Source: Bacillota bacterium
GTDB taxonomy: Bacteria; Bacillota; Limnochordia; Darwinibacteriales; Darwinibacteriaceae
Reading direction: 5' to 3'
NCBI GenBank assembly: GCA_012521335.1
Contig: JAAYMM010000029.1
Span: forward strand, 1 to 51,106
Length of the DNA stretch: 51,106 nucleotides
Positions 16,740 to 25,921 of the stretch are shown in pieces. Within the stretch, counting starts at the first letter, position 1. The number at the start of each line of letters is the position of its first letter. The notes beneath the pieces were generated by a model. That model was given only the letters and a program-made list of their open reading frames with translations, had not been told where the DNA came from and did no database searches. A program made the translations under genes and the position numbers.

Positions 16740-17858
16740 TTGGCTAAAGAGGATTACTATGACGTCTTAGGAGTTCCCCGCGGAGCATCCGAAGACGAGA
16801 TCAAAAAGGCCTACCGCAAACTGGCCAGGAAATACCATCCCGACGTGAACAAGGAGCCGGGGGCGGAGGAGAGGTTCAAGCTGATCAATGAGGCCTACTC
16901 CGTGCTGAGCGACCCGGAAAAGCGGGCGCAATACGACCAGTTCGGCCACGCGGCCTTCGACGAGATGGGCCAGGGCGGGTTTGGTGGCTTCGGGTTTCCA
17001 GGTTTTGATGACCTGGGTGACCTGTTCAGCGAGTTCTTTGGCGGGTTCTCCACCCGCCAAACCCAGAGGCCTGAACGGGGGGCTGATCTGCGCTACGAGC
17101 TGACCATCGAGTTTGAAGAGGCCGCCTTTGGGGTGGAAACGGAAATCACCATACCCCGCACGGAAATCTGTGATCACTGCGGCGGCAGTCAAGCGGAGCC
17201 AGGAACCCCCATTGTCACCTGTGCTGAGTGCAACGGGACAGGCCGGGTAACCTTTACCCAGGCCACTCCCTTCGGCCACTTTACTACGACCAGGACCTGC
17301 ACGCGCTGCCACGGGGAAGGCCGGACTTTCGATACGCCCTGCAGCGTCTGCTATGGCAGCGGAACGCAGCGCAAGATGAGCACTGTTAAGGTGAAGGTTC
17401 CTGCCGGCATAAACGATGGCCAGCGGCTGCGTCTGGCTGGCAAAGGTGAAGCAGGGCGGCGGGGAGGCCCCCCGGGAGATCTGTTTGTGGTGGTGCGGGT
17501 GAAACCCCACAAGGTGTTCCGCCGGGAAGGCCAAGATGTGCTGATCGAAGTGCCAATCACCTTTGTCCAGGCGGCTTTGGGTGATGAGATCGATGTGCCT
17601 ACCCTGGATGGAGATGTGAAGGTGCGCATCCCTGAGGGGACCCAATCGGGACGGGTGCTGCGGCTGCGCAACAAGGGGATCCCCTACTTGCGCGGTGCGG
17701 GGCGCGGTGATCAGCTGGTGCATCTGAAAGTTGTGACGCCAACGAAGCTCACCGCAAAACAGAAAGAGCTGCTGCGGGAATTTGCTAAAGCCGGCGGAGA
17801 AAACCCGCCCGATGAAAACAAGGGCTTTTTCGAGCGCGTGAAAGATGCCCTGCGCTGA
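16740..17858 (+). CDS. dnaJ: Chaperone DnaJ (Hsp40)
   Basis: DnaJ delivers substrates to DnaK and stimulates its ATPase. The 372-residue protein has a J domain with HPD at residues 33-35, a Gly/Phe-rich linker (about 75-100), four zinc-finger repeats (about 143-215), and C-terminal substrate-binding barrels. The first CxxCxGxG repeat reads CDHCGGSQ, with Gln in place of the last Gly; the other three are canonical. The start is TTG 16740, preceded by an AAAGGCGGTG site. It is the last gene of the HrcA operon before a hairpin terminator. Confidence 0.96.
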   Translation: MAKEDYYDVLGVPRGASEDEIKKAYRKLARKYHPDVNKEPGAEERFKLINEAYSVLSDPEKRAQYDQFGHAAFDEMGQGGFGGFGFPGFDDLGDLFSEFFGGFSTRQTQRPERGADLRYELTIEFEEAAFGVETEITIPRTEICDHCGGSQAEPGTPIVTCAECNGTGRVTFTQATPFGHFTTTRTCTRCHGEGRTFDTPCSVCYGSGTQRKMSTVKVKVPAGINDGQRLRLAGKGEAGRRGGPPGDLFVVVRVKPHKVFRREGQDVLIEVPITFVQAALGDEIDVPTLDGDVKVRIPEGTQSGRVLRLRNKGIPYLRGAGRGDQLVHLKVVTPTKLTAKQKELLREFAKAGGENPPDENKGFFERVKDALR

Positions 17859-17861
17859 TGG

Positions 17862-17884
17862 GCTGCCCCACCGGGGCAGCTTTT
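17862..17884 (+). terminator. Hairpin terminator after dnaJ
   Basis: GCTGCCCC-ACC-GGGGCAGC is a perfect 8-bp stem with only four T after it. It may be an efficient or leaky stop between the heat-shock operon and prmA, whose ribosome-binding site follows. Confidence 0.7.
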
Positions 17885-17905
17885 GACTTCAGAAAGGAGA
17901 GGGCC

Positions 17906-18829
17906 ATGGAAAGCTTGCAGGAACTAAGGATCTTTATCAACCGCGCGGCTCTGGAAGGCGCCTATGCTGTGCTGGCTAAGTGGGGGATTGAGCACTTCGC
18001 CGAAGAAGACACCGCACTCATAGCCGAAGCCCAGCAATCCGGATGGGGTGACTATTTCCCCGAGGCGTCAGCATCGGAGCAGGCCGTGATCATCTGCTAT
18101 CTGGCCGAGGAGCGGCTGGATAGGGCCGCACAGGAAGAACTGAAAAAGGAGCTTGAGGGCCTAAAGGACTACGGCTTTGATCCGGGCCTCGTCAGGATTG
18201 CGGAGGGCAGCGTGCGCGAGGAAGATTGGGCGCATGCCTGGAAGCAGTATTACCATCCGCTGCGCATCGGCCAGGTGCTGATTCAGCCCGCCTGGGAGCC
18301 TGTGGAAGAGGGGCCCGGCCCAGGGCAGATCGTAGTTTATCTTGATCCCGGTATGGCGTTTGGAACCGGGACGCATCCTTCCACCGCGATGTGCATCGAG
18401 TTTCTGCAGGAACTAAACCTAGAAGGACGTCTGGTGTGGGATATCGGTACCGGTTCGGGAATTCTGGCGCTGGTGGCGGCGCGCCTTGGGGCCAAGGTGG
18501 AGGCGGTAGACATAGACCCTGTGGCTGTGCAGGCGGCCAAAGAGAATCAGGATTTGAACCGGCTCTCTTTTCCCATCAAACGGGGCACCCTGGAAGACCT
18601 GCAGGGCAGCCCGCAGGTGATCGTGGCCAACATTGTGGCCAACGTGATCGGCCCCATGCTGCCCCGGGTGCGGCAGGTCCTGGCGCCGAGGGGTTTTTTC
18701 ATCGCCTCCGGCGTGATCAAGGACCGGGATGGCGAGATCCTGGCCCTGGCTCGAGAGGCGGGCCTGCGGCTGCTGCGCCGCAAAGAGCAGGGGGAATGGG
18801 TAGCCTATCTGTTCCAGAGGGGTGATTGA
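17906..18829 (+). CDS. prmA: Ribosomal protein L11 methyltransferase
   Basis: PrmA trimethylates lysines of ribosomal protein L11 using SAM. The 307-residue protein has an N-terminal substrate-binding domain and a Rossmann methyltransferase domain with DPGMAFGTGTHPST and VWDIGTGSGILALVAARLGA (SAM binding), then VDIDPVAV and VANIVANVIGPM (NPPY-like motif). ATG 17906 follows AAAGGAGAGG. Its position after dnaJ and before rsmE is conserved. Confidence 0.95.
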   Translation: MESLQELRIFINRAALEGAYAVLAKWGIEHFAEEDTALIAEAQQSGWGDYFPEASASEQAVIICYLAEERLDRAAQEELKKELEGLKDYGFDPGLVRIAEGSVREEDWAHAWKQYYHPLRIGQVLIQPAWEPVEEGPGPGQIVVYLDPGMAFGTGTHPSTAMCIEFLQELNLEGRLVWDIGTGSGILALVAARLGAKVEAVDIDPVAVQAAKENQDLNRLSFPIKRGTLEDLQGSPQVIVANIVANVIGPMLPRVRQVLAPRGFFIASGVIKDRDGEILALAREAGLRLLRRKEQGEWVAYLFQRGD

Positions 18830-19571
18830 ACTGACCCGCTTCTTTATCGAACCAGAACAGCTGAATGACGGTATCGTGACTATAACCGGCAGCGATGCCC
18901 ACCACATTACGAAAGTGCTCAGGATGGAGCCGGGTGAGTTGATTGAGTGCGTGGATGCCCAGGGTTTTGTACACCTGGTGCGGCTTACCTCTGTGGGCCC
19001 CACGGTGCGGGGAGGAGTGGAAGAAACCAGAAAGGGTTTACAAGAGTCGCCCCTTCGTTTAGTATTGTTCCAGGGACTGGCCAAAGGGGACAAGATGGAT
19101 CTTGTAGTCCAGAAGGCAGTGGAGCTTGGTGCCGCGGAAATAGTGCCCTTTACCTCCCGCTATACGGTGGTGCAGCTCGCGGCCAAGCAGGCCGAAAACA
19201 AGCTGCGGCGCTGGGAGCGCATCGCCATAGAGGCGGCCAAGCAGTGCGGGCGTACGCGCCTGCCGCTAGTAGCGCCTGTGCACACCTTTGCGGAAGTGGT
19301 GGAGCGGGTGCGGGCTGGGACCGGCCCCGAGCACTTGGTGCTGGTCGCTTATGAGGCCGAGCGGGAGCGGGGGATCAGCCAGATCCAAGCTCAACCCAGA
19401 GCCGTATCGGTGGTTGTGGGCCCTGAGGGGGGCTTTACCCCTGAAGAAATCGCCCAGCTGCAGCAGGCGGGGGCAGAGATCTGCACCTTGGGCCCGCGCA
19501 TTCTGCGCACGGAAACAGCCGGGCTGGTTCTGCTCAGTATTTTGGGATATAGATGGGGAGATTTGGGATGA
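18822..19571 (+). CDS. rsmE: 16S rRNA m3U1498 methyltransferase RsmE
   Basis: RsmE is a SPOUT-class enzyme that methylates U1498 of 16S rRNA. At 249 residues it has the usual length. It has an N-terminal PUA-like domain (GSDAHHITKVLRMEPG) and a C-terminal trefoil-knot domain with VGPEGGFTPEEI and LGPRILRTETAGLVLLSILG, the SAM-binding knot. The GTG start overlaps the prmA stop by eight bases. Confidence 0.95.
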   Translation: MIELTRFFIEPEQLNDGIVTITGSDAHHITKVLRMEPGELIECVDAQGFVHLVRLTSVGPTVRGGVEETRKGLQESPLRLVLFQGLAKGDKMDLVVQKAVELGAAEIVPFTSRYTVVQLAAKQAENKLRRWERIAIEAAKQCGRTRLPLVAPVHTFAEVVERVRAGTGPEHLVLVAYEAERERGISQIQAQPRAVSVVVGPEGGFTPEEIAQLQQAGAEICTLGPRILRTETAGLVLLSILGYRWGDLG

Positions 19572-20884
19572 ACCAGGCAGCAAAAAGGTTAGCTGTGGCT
19601 ACTTTAGGCTGCAAAGTGAACCAATACGATACAGATGCTGTAGTGACCCAGTTTCTGCAGGCAGGATACACCTTGGTTGATTTCCGGGAGCAGGCGGACG
19701 TGTACCTGATCAACACCTGCACCGTGACCAATCTGGGGGACAAAAAGTCGCGCCAGATGATTCGACGCGCCCACCGCCTTAACCCACATGCTCAGGTTGT
19801 GGTGATGGGCTGCTTAGCCCAAACGTCGCCGGAAGATGTGGCCGAGTTGGAAGGCGTGAGCCTGGTGGTGGGCAACGACGGCCGCGACCGCATTGTTCAG
19901 GAGCTGGAACGCCTGGCGGAAGGCGATCAGAAAACACTGGTGGAAGACATCTTCCAGGTGACTGACTTTGAAGATCTGCCGGCGCTGAACTTCTCGGGGC
20001 GGACAAGGGCAGCCCTCAAGATCCAGGACGGCTGCAACCAGTTCTGCACCTACTGCCGGGTACCCTATGCCCGGGGACGGCCCCGCAGCCGCCATCCAGA
20101 GAGTGTTCTGCGCCAGGTAGAGCTTTTGGTGGAGCAGGGGTACAAAGAGATCGTACTCACCGGAATCCATTTGGGGCTTTACGGCGTAGACCTGGACCCG
20201 CCCCTGACCTTGGCGGAGGTCAGCAGGCAGGTGGCTGCTTGCCCTGGCCTTTTGAGGCTGCGCATCAGCTCTGTGGACCCCCATGAAATCACGGATGAGC
20301 TGGTGGAGCTGTTCAGCTCCCACCCGGCCGTCTGCCGTCACGTGCACATTCCCCTGCAGAGCGGCAGCGACAGGATCTTGGAGCTCATGCGCCGCAACTA
20401 CACCAGCGAACAGTTTTTGGAGATTGTGCGCAAGCTCAGAGCGCATGTCCCCGGAATCGCCATCACCACCGACATCATGGTGGGTTTTCCCGGCGAAACG
20501 GAGGAAGACTTTGCCCAGACTCTCGAACTCACCGCCGAAGTGGGCTTCAGCCGCATTCACGTCTTCCAGTATTCCAAGCGCGCGGGGACCAAAGCGGCGC
20601 GTTTTCCTGGACAAATTCCTGCAGCGGTAAAGGAAAGCCGCAGCAAACGTCTAATAGAATTAGGGCATACCTTAGCGGAGGCCTTTCACCGTTCCTCGGT
20701 GGGCCGCAGTGTGGAGGTTTTGGTGGAGGAGCAGGAGCAGGACTGCGCCACCGGCCATACTGACAACTACGTCCAGGTGAGATTTCCGGCCATGGGACGG
20801 GATCGCGTAGGTGAGCTGGTTCAGGTGCAGATCCTGGGCAGCGACCGCGAAGGTGTCTGGGGAGAGCTAGTAGAGGGGAGGTAA
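19568..20884 (+). CDS. mtaB: tRNA t6A37 methylthiotransferase MtaB
   Basis: MtaB adds a methylthio group to t6A at position 37 of ANN-reading tRNAs, making ms2t6A. The 438-residue protein has an N-terminal UPF0004 domain (TLGCKVNQYDT; Cys ligands of the auxiliary cluster at LINTCTV and VMGCLAQ), a radical-SAM core with CNQFCTYCRVPYARG, and a C-terminal TRAM domain. ATG 19568 is preferred because GGGGAG lies seven bases before it; ATG 19553 would add five residues. It overlaps rsmE by four bases, as in B. subtilis (yqeU-yqeV). Confidence 0.95.
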   Translation: MNQAAKRLAVATLGCKVNQYDTDAVVTQFLQAGYTLVDFREQADVYLINTCTVTNLGDKKSRQMIRRAHRLNPHAQVVVMGCLAQTSPEDVAELEGVSLVVGNDGRDRIVQELERLAEGDQKTLVEDIFQVTDFEDLPALNFSGRTRAALKIQDGCNQFCTYCRVPYARGRPRSRHPESVLRQVELLVEQGYKEIVLTGIHLGLYGVDLDPPLTLAEVSRQVAACPGLLRLRISSVDPHEITDELVELFSSHPAVCRHVHIPLQSGSDRILELMRRNYTSEQFLEIVRKLRAHVPGIAITTDIMVGFPGETEEDFAQTLELTAEVGFSRIHVFQYSKRAGTKAARFPGQIPAAVKESRSKRLIELGHTLAEAFHRSSVGRSVEVLVEEQEQDCATGHTDNYVQVRFPAMGRDRVGELVQVQILGSDREGVWGELVEGR

Positions 20885-20889
20885 GTTCC

Positions 20890-21234
20890 ATGTCGGCTGA
20901 TTGCCTGTTCTGCAAGATTGCGCGGGGCGAGTTTTCCACAGAGTTCCTGCTGGAAACGGAGCATGTAGCTTCCTTCCGCGATATCAACCCGCAGGCCCCC
21001 ACGCATATCCTGGTCATTCCTAAAAAGCACATTGAGAGCCTGGCGCACTTGGAGGCGGAAGACCAGGGTTTGATGGGTGAGTTACTGCTGGCTGTAAAGG
21101 ACCTCGCCGCACAGGAAGGCTTGCGCGATGGCTACAGGGTTGTGGTGAACACCGGACGCGACGGCGGACAGAGTGTGGGCCACCTCCATTTTCATCTTTT
21201 AGGCGGCCGCGCCCTGCAGTGGCCTCCAGGTTAA
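20890..21234 (+). CDS. Histidine triad nucleotide-binding protein (HinT family)
   Basis: This 114-residue HIT protein hydrolyses aminoacyl- or phosphoramidate-linked nucleotides such as AMP-lysine. It begins with CLFCKIARGE, a Cys pair that binds zinc in many members, and ends with HLHFHLLGGR, the HxHxHxx active-site triad. The gene starts six bases after mtaB and precedes rpsU, a common Firmicutes arrangement. Confidence 0.95.
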   Translation: MSADCLFCKIARGEFSTEFLLETEHVASFRDINPQAPTHILVIPKKHIESLAHLEAEDQGLMGELLLAVKDLAAQEGLRDGYRVVVNTGRDGGQSVGHLHFHLLGGRALQWPPG

Positions 21235-21237
21235 ATA

Positions 21238-21266
21238 TTGACCCTGAGGGCCAGATCGGTTATAAT
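21238..21266 (+). promoter_or_regulatory. Strong sigma-A promoter for rpsU
   Basis: TTGACC, 17 bases, TATAAT. The start would be near 21273, giving a leader of about 65 bases before the rpsU start. No clear riboswitch-like structure is visible in it. Confidence 0.9.
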
Positions 21267-21338
21267 TAGCTTGATATTATGCCCACGGCGTATCCTGTAG
21301 TATAGCAAGACGCACTCGGCATGGAAGGAGGGATACCA

Positions 21339-21515
21339 GTGGCAGAAGTCAAAGTTGGCAAAAACGAGTCCCTCGACAATGCCTTGCGCCGTTTTAAGAA
21401 GCAAATTCGGATGTCAGGTGTTCTGTCTGAGCTGAGAAAAAGGGAGCATTACGAAAAACCCAGCGTTAGACGGAAGAAGAAGTCTGAGGCAGCTCGTAAG
21501 AGAAAATATCGGTAA
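21339..21515 (+). CDS. rpsU: 30S ribosomal protein S21
   Basis: This 58-residue, very basic protein reads [20 protein letters not shown] and ends in an Arg/Lys-rich tail, all typical of S21. GTG 21339 is chosen because GGAAGGAGGG lies six bases upstream and it gives the canonical N-terminus; an ATG at 21321 overlaps that ribosome-binding site. It has its own promoter and terminator. Confidence 0.97.
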   Translation: MAEVKVGKNESLDNALRRFKKQIRMSGVLSELRKREHYEKPSVRRKKKSEAARKRKYR

Positions 21516-21524
21516 CGTAGGCTT

Positions 21525-21557
21525 AGCTCGATGTCCCCAAGATGTCGAGCTTTTTTT
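21525..21557 (+). terminator. Terminator after rpsU
   Basis: AGCTCGA and TCGAGCT form the stem, extended by four weaker pairs around a CCCAA loop, and are followed by seven T. Confidence 0.9.
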
Positions 21558-21574
21558 ACAGAAAGGGTGGTGTC

Positions 21575-22870
21575 ATGAAGCGGAGAGCGCTGGTGCTCAT
21601 GGGCTTGTTGGTCTGCTGTGTGCTGCTTCCCTTGAGCGAGGCGGCTGCCGCGGCTCCCATAGTCTACCGCCTGCCTATCCAGGGCGAGATCGAACCGGGC
21701 CTGGCGGCGTTTGTGGCCAGGGGCTTGGCCCTGGCGGAGCGCAATGACGGTGTGGTTCTGCTGGAGATCAATACCTTTGGCGGCAGAGTGGACGCGGCCA
21801 CGGAGATCAAGGACCTCATCTTCCGGTCTCAGGTACCCGTTATCGCCTTTGTGAGCGAACGGGCGTGGTCTGCCGGAGCCCTCATCGCGTTGGCTGCCCC
21901 CAAGATCGCTATGGCACCGGGCAGCAGCATGGGTGCCGCCGAGCCCAGGCCTATGGAGGAAAAGACCGTTTCGGCCCTGAGGGCTGAGTTTGAGGCAGCC
22001 GCCGAGCGGTGGGGCCGGGATCGCCGCCTGGCAGGCGCCATGGTGGATGCGAGCATAGTTGTTGAGGGGATTTCGGAGCAAGGTAAGATCCTCACCTTAT
22101 CTGCGCAGGAGGCCTTGGAGTACGGCATGGCCGATCTTCTAGCCGGCAGTATCCACGAGGCGCTCGCCAAGTCGGGTTACGAGGTATATGAACTGGTGGA
22201 GCTCAAGCCCCACTGGGCTGAGAACATTGCCCGCTTCCTGACCCAATCTACTATCAGCTCGCTGCTGCTTACTTTGGGTTTTCTGGGTTTGGTCTTTGAA
22301 GTGACTACTCCGGGTTGGGGCGTGCCTGGTACGGCTGGCCTGGTCTGCCTGCTGCTCTTCTTTGGCGGCCGCTATGTCGCGGGGATCATGGGCTGGGAGG
22401 CCATCCTGCTGTTTTTCGTGGGCCTGCTCCTGCTGATCTTGGAGCTGTTCGTTATTCCAGGTTTCGGCATCGCCGGCATTTTGGGTATCCTGGGTGTTAT
22501 GGGCAGCATCATCTTGGCCTTTGGCGATCTGCAGCTTGCCCTGATCAACTTGTCTGTGGTGCTGGTGGCGACCATCGCGGTTGTGGTCCTGTTGTGGAAG
22601 CGGATCACCCAGTCGCGGTTGTGGAAACGCATTGTGCTGTCCCACAGTGAGACGCCCCAGGCCGGTTACCGCGCTCCCGCGGATTTCAGTCATCTTGTGG
22701 GCAAACAGGGGATGGCCATCACGCCTCTGCGCCCCTCTGGAACCTGCCTCATTGACGGTCAGCGCTATGATGTCGTTTCCGATGGCGGTTTTATCAGCGC
22801 AAATACGAAGGTTGAAGTGGTGTTCACAGAAGGAACCAGGGTGGTTGTTAGGGAAGTAAAGAAAGACTAA
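21575..22870 (+). CDS. nfeD: NfeD-family membrane-bound ClpP-like serine protease
   Basis: This 431-residue long-form NfeD protein has a signal peptide (residues 1-25), a ClpP-like protease domain (about 30-215; [13 protein letters not shown], and the nucleophile region [13 protein letters not shown]), a cluster of membrane helices (about 225-345) and a C-terminal OB-fold domain ([15 protein letters not shown]). Long NfeD proteins pair with flotillin/stomatin proteins, and the next gene is floA. ATG 21575 follows an AAAGGGTGG site; the earlier ATG at 21542 lies within the rpsU terminator. A role in membrane organisation or quality control is inferred from the family. Confidence 0.92.
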   Translation: MKRRALVLMGLLVCCVLLPLSEAAAAAPIVYRLPIQGEIEPGLAAFVARGLALAERNDGVVLLEINTFGGRVDAATEIKDLIFRSQVPVIAFVSERAWSAGALIALAAPKIAMAPGSSMGAAEPRPMEEKTVSALRAEFEAAAERWGRDRRLAGAMVDASIVVEGISEQGKILTLSAQEALEYGMADLLAGSIHEALAKSGYEVYELVELKPHWAENIARFLTQSTISSLLLTLGFLGLVFEVTTPGWGVPGTAGLVCLLLFFGGRYVAGIMGWEAILLFFVGLLLLILELFVIPGFGIAGILGILGVMGSIILAFGDLQLALINLSVVLVATIAVVVLLWKRITQSRLWKRIVLSHSETPQAGYRAPADFSHLVGKQGMAITPLRPSGTCLIDGQRYDVVSDGGFISANTKVEVVFTEGTRVVVREVKKD

Positions 22871-22889
22871 GCAAAAGGGAGGATGCAAC

Positions 22890-23888
22890 ATGGGTTTGAT
22901 TCTCGCTGGGATTGTACCGCTTCTGATCATCATCTTCTTAGCCCTGTTCTTCAGCTTTGTGCCAATCGGTTTGTGGATTTCTGCCATCGCAGCCGGCGTC
23001 AAGGTGAGCCTCATGAGTCTGGTGGGCATGCGGCTGCGTCGGGTGCCCCCTGCCCGCATAATTCTGCCTTTCATCAAGGCGCAGAAAGGCGGCGTAGAAA
23101 CGACCATTGACAAGCTGGAAGCCCACTATTTGGCAGGTGGTAACGTGGACAATGTGGTGGATGCCTTAATTGCTGCCACCCGTGCCGACATTCCCATCAC
23201 CTTTGAGCGTGCCGCCGCCATCGACCTGGCAGGCCGCAACGTGCTGGAAGCCGTGCAAATGAGCGTCAACCCTAAAGTGATTGAGACCCCCCTTATCTCA
23301 GCTGTGGCCAAAGACGGCATTGAACTGAAGGTCAAGGCCAGGGTTACCGTGCGGGCCAACATCGACCGGCTGGTGGGCGGTGCTGGGGAAGCGACAATCA
23401 TTGCCCGCGTTGGTGAGGGCATCGTCACTTCAGTTGGTTCCAGCGCCAGTCACGCCGATGTCTTGGAGAACCCCGATGTGATCTCCAAACTCGTTCTGAA
23501 CAAGGGCCTCGATGCAGGAACGGCCTTTGAAATTCTCTCGATTGACATAGCCGACGTGGATGTGGGCCGGAACATCGGTGCCCGCCTCCAGATGGATCAG
23601 GCCGAAGCCGACAAGAATATTGCCCAGGCCAAGGCGGCCGAACGCCGCTTCGCTGCCCAGGCGCGCGAGCAGGAAATGCGGGCCGCGACGCAAGAAATGC
23701 GGGCCAAGGTGGTCGAAGCAGAGGCGCAGATTCCTCAGGCCATTGCCGAAGCGCTCCGGTCAGGCAATTTGGGCGTTATGGACTACTACGCCATGCAGAA
23801 CATTCTAGCTGATACGCGCATGCGGGAAGCCATCAGCGGGAGAGGGCCCGAGCAGTCTGAGGATGGCCAAGAGAGCAGAGAACGGTAG
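22890..23888 (+). CDS. floA: Flotillin-like protein FloA
   Basis: FloA (YqfA) scaffolds functional membrane microdomains. The 332-residue protein has two N-terminal hydrophobic segments (about residues 3-55), a PHB-like domain ([27 protein letters not shown]) and a C-terminal Ala/Glu/Gln-rich coiled coil (about 230-290). It follows nfeD by 19 bases with a GGGAGG site. The pairing and length match B. subtilis yqeZ-yqfA. Confidence 0.96.
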   Translation: MGLILAGIVPLLIIIFLALFFSFVPIGLWISAIAAGVKVSLMSLVGMRLRRVPPARIILPFIKAQKGGVETTIDKLEAHYLAGGNVDNVVDALIAATRADIPITFERAAAIDLAGRNVLEAVQMSVNPKVIETPLISAVAKDGIELKVKARVTVRANIDRLVGGAGEATIIARVGEGIVTSVGSSASHADVLENPDVISKLVLNKGLDAGTAFEILSIDIADVDVGRNIGARLQMDQAEADKNIAQAKAAERRFAAQAREQEMRAATQEMRAKVVEAEAQIPQAIAEALRSGNLGVMDYYAMQNILADTRMREAISGRGPEQSEDGQESRER

Positions 23889-23897
23889 GTGGAGAGT

Positions 23898-24311
23898 ATG
23901 CGAGGCCTCCTAAGCTTCCTCATCTACCTGATCTTGAATATGGTGTCAAGCTACTTGAAACGAGCTGGCCAAAAATCAACTAGGCCCAGTGGCCTGCCCG
24001 CTTGGGCTCCCCAGGCGCCTCAGGCATCTGGGCAGGCAGGTGAGGTTTCGGCGCCGGTGCCCGGTGCCGGCAGAGAGCTGGCTCCTCAAGAAGACGTGTA
24101 TGAAGCGACCGATGAAGGGCTCGAGGAAGAAGACCTGGAATTATGGGCAGATGAGGAGCAGGAAGACAGGGTGCGTCTAGATGCCAGAGACCGGAGTGAG
24201 CCGCTGGAGCAGTACGGTGGGCAGCTCGGGTTGTCTAAGCTCACCGAAGCGATTATCATGTCCGAGATCATCAGGGAACCGCGGGCACTGCGCCGCTGGC
24301 CCAGCCGCTAG
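23898..24311 (+). CDS. Uncharacterised small membrane-anchored acidic protein
   Basis: I do not recognise a family. The 137-residue protein has a short N-terminal hydrophobic helix (about residues 4-17), a Pro/Ala/Gly-rich linker, a strongly acidic middle (DEGLEEEDLELWADEEQED) and a basic end with the helix LTEAIIMSEIIREPRALRR. It is likely anchored by its N-terminus with a disordered cytoplasmic stretch. It begins nine bases after floA, in the slot B. subtilis fills with yqfB, so it may act with NfeD/FloA; homology to YqfB is not evident. ATG 23898 follows TAGGTGG; GTG 23889 is an alternative. A terminator follows the gene. Confidence 0.7.
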   Translation: MRGLLSFLIYLILNMVSSYLKRAGQKSTRPSGLPAWAPQAPQASGQAGEVSAPVPGAGRELAPQEDVYEATDEGLEEEDLELWADEEQEDRVRLDARDRSEPLEQYGGQLGLSKLTEAIIMSEIIREPRALRRWPSR

Positions 24312-24343
24312 GCAGTTCCTCTACTCGTACAAAATGGAAGAAG

Positions 24344-24376
24344 CAAGGTTAGGCCGCTGCGGTCTAACCTTTTTTT
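24344..24376 (+). terminator. Terminator before yqfC
   Basis: An 11-bp stem (AGGTTAG plus GCCG, pairing with CGGT plus CTAACCT) with a three-base loop is followed by eight T. It ends the nfeD-floA unit, so yqfC must have its own promoter or rely on read-through. Confidence 0.93.
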
Positions 24377-24409
24377 TGCTGCATAGTTTTAGGTGAAGGG
24401 AGGAACACC

Positions 24410-24688
24410 ATGCGGCCAGCCGTGCGCCACAACTTGAAACGCAAGTTCGCCCAAACCCTCGACCTGCCCCCGAGCGTGGTTCTGGACCAAGCCGTGATCC
24501 ATATTCTCGGTGATGGGGAAGTGCAGATCGTGAACCACAAAGGCTTAGTCCAATACACCGCCGCCTGCGTCAAGGCCCGGGCTGTGCAGGGCATGATCGA
24601 GGTGAGCGGTTCCGAATTGGAGATTGCCTCCTTTTCGGCTCAGCAGATGAAAATCCGCGGGCGGATCCGCCAGGTGATGCTGAAATGA
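24410..24688 (+). CDS. yqfC: Sporulation protein YqfC
   Basis: This 92-residue protein is of the YabP/YqfC family: DLPPSVVLDQAVIHILGDGEVQIVNHKGLVQY is characteristic, and IRGRIRQVML ends it. YqfC is a mother-cell sporulation protein of unknown biochemistry. ATG 24410 follows GAAGGGAGG. It overlaps yqfD by four bases, as in other spore formers. No convincing sigma-E promoter could be identified in the short gap after the terminator. Confidence 0.93.
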   Translation: MRPAVRHNLKRKFAQTLDLPPSVVLDQAVIHILGDGEVQIVNHKGLVQYTAACVKARAVQGMIEVSGSELEIASFSAQQMKIRGRIRQVMLK

Positions 24689-25866
24689 CTGCTCTTCTGT
24701 GGCTGTGGTGGCAGGGATATGTCACTGTCCGCCTGCGCGGCGTGGGGATCGAGCGGGTGCTCAATGGGGCGGCGCAGGCAGGTGTAGCTCTCTTTCAGGT
24801 ACAGCGCCTCACCGCGGATGTGGTGCTGGCGAGAATTCCGGCGCGGGATTTCCGCCGCTTGCGGCTTCTGCTCAGGCAGGCGGCCAATGGGCCGCGCATC
24901 CATGTTACCATCTTGGACCGCCACGGCTTTCCCTTCCTGCTGCGCCAGTTCAGCCGCAGGGCCTTTCTTGCGGTGGGACTGGGGCTCTCTGCCCTAGCCC
25001 TGTTCTACTTGGCCAACTTCGTGTGGTTCATTGAAGTTGTGGGCGCCGATGCCATGACTGTAGAGCTGATCAAGGCGGTGGTGGAGGAAACCGGACTGCG
25101 CTCTGGTGTTCTGCGGAGTTCTCTGGATGCGCGCCGCATTGAGCAGCGCCTTCTGGAGCGCCTGCCGCATCTGGCCTGGGCCCACGTGAAAAACCAGGGC
25201 GTGAGAGTGGAAATCCAGGTGATGGAGCGGGAGTCGGCGGAGCTGGATGCACAGGGCGCGGGACACGTCTATGCCAAGCGCGACGGGCTCATCACTGAAC
25301 TGCTCGTTCTGCAGGGCACGCCCCAGGTCCGAGAGGGCGACACGGTGCGCCAAGACGATCTGCTCATTTCCGGTATGTACTACGACCGGCAGGGGCGCCG
25401 CCAGTTTGGCGCGGCCCGGGGAGTCGTGAAAGCTCGAGTCTGGTACCAGGCGGTGGGGGAAGCGAGCCTAGTCCGCTGGGAGCCTCAGAAAACAGGCAGG
25501 AGCCACAGGCAGTACCGCCTCACCGTGGGGCCCTTCAGCATCCCCCTGGGCCGCTCGTATCCCCGCGACAATCACCTAGTCTCAACCAAAAACTGGCAGC
25601 TGTATCTAGGCCAGGCCATGGCCCCCGTGAGCTGGACCCGCATCAACTATGAGGAGGTGCTGTGGGAGGCCGTTCCCGTGCCGATGACAGAAGCGGAACG
25701 AACTGCCTACGAACTTGCCTGGGAAAGCTTGCTCAACCAGGGGGTGGAGCGCGATAATGTCTTGGAGGAGAGAAGGACGGTGGAATATCTGACAGATGCC
25801 CACGGCATTAGGGTTACCGTGCAAGTAGAGGTGCTGGAGGACATCGGCCAATTTTTGGGTCAATAG
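24685..25866 (+). CDS. yqfD: Sporulation protein YqfD
   Basis: YqfD (stage IV sporulation protein) is a conserved mother-cell protein related to the YabQ/YqfD group; its biochemical role is unknown. The 393-residue protein has an N-terminal region with LWWQGYVTVRLRG, one central membrane helix (about residues 94-115, ending near NFVWFIEVVGAD), and a large extracytoplasmic part with POTRA-like and beta-rich segments (LPHLAWAHVKNQGVRVEIQV, DTVRQDDLLISG). Length and order with yqfC and phoH match the family. Confidence 0.93.
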   Translation: MTALLWLWWQGYVTVRLRGVGIERVLNGAAQAGVALFQVQRLTADVVLARIPARDFRRLRLLLRQAANGPRIHVTILDRHGFPFLLRQFSRRAFLAVGLGLSALALFYLANFVWFIEVVGADAMTVELIKAVVEETGLRSGVLRSSLDARRIEQRLLERLPHLAWAHVKNQGVRVEIQVMERESAELDAQGAGHVYAKRDGLITELLVLQGTPQVREGDTVRQDDLLISGMYYDRQGRRQFGAARGVVKARVWYQAVGEASLVRWEPQKTGRSHRQYRLTVGPFSIPLGRSYPRDNHLVSTKNWQLYLGQAMAPVSWTRINYEEVLWEAVPVPMTEAERTAYELAWESLLNQGVERDNVLEERRTVEYLTDAHGIRVTVQVEVLEDIGQFLGQ

Positions 25867-25867
25867 T

Positions 25868-25896
25868 TTGCACTTTTGCCCCATTTTGCTTATAAT
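25868..25896 (+). promoter_or_regulatory. Sigma-A promoter for phoH
   Basis: TTGCAC, 17 bases, TATAAT, beginning two bases after the yqfD stop. The start would be near 25903, giving a leader of about 19 bases. It separates phoH and the following housekeeping genes from the sporulation pair. Confidence 0.82.
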
Positions 25897-25921
25897 AAGT
25901 GCATACAGAGACAGACAAAGG

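Noticed and set aside
22139-23113. A 324-codon minus-strand frame over nfeD-floA
   Set aside because: It runs against two well-supported genes, and its translation is low-complexity His/Gln-rich, as expected for a shadow frame.
24377-24409. CATAGTTT as a sigma-E -10 for yqfC
   Set aside because: The match is partial and the -35 would fall within the terminator stem; not strong enough to annotate.
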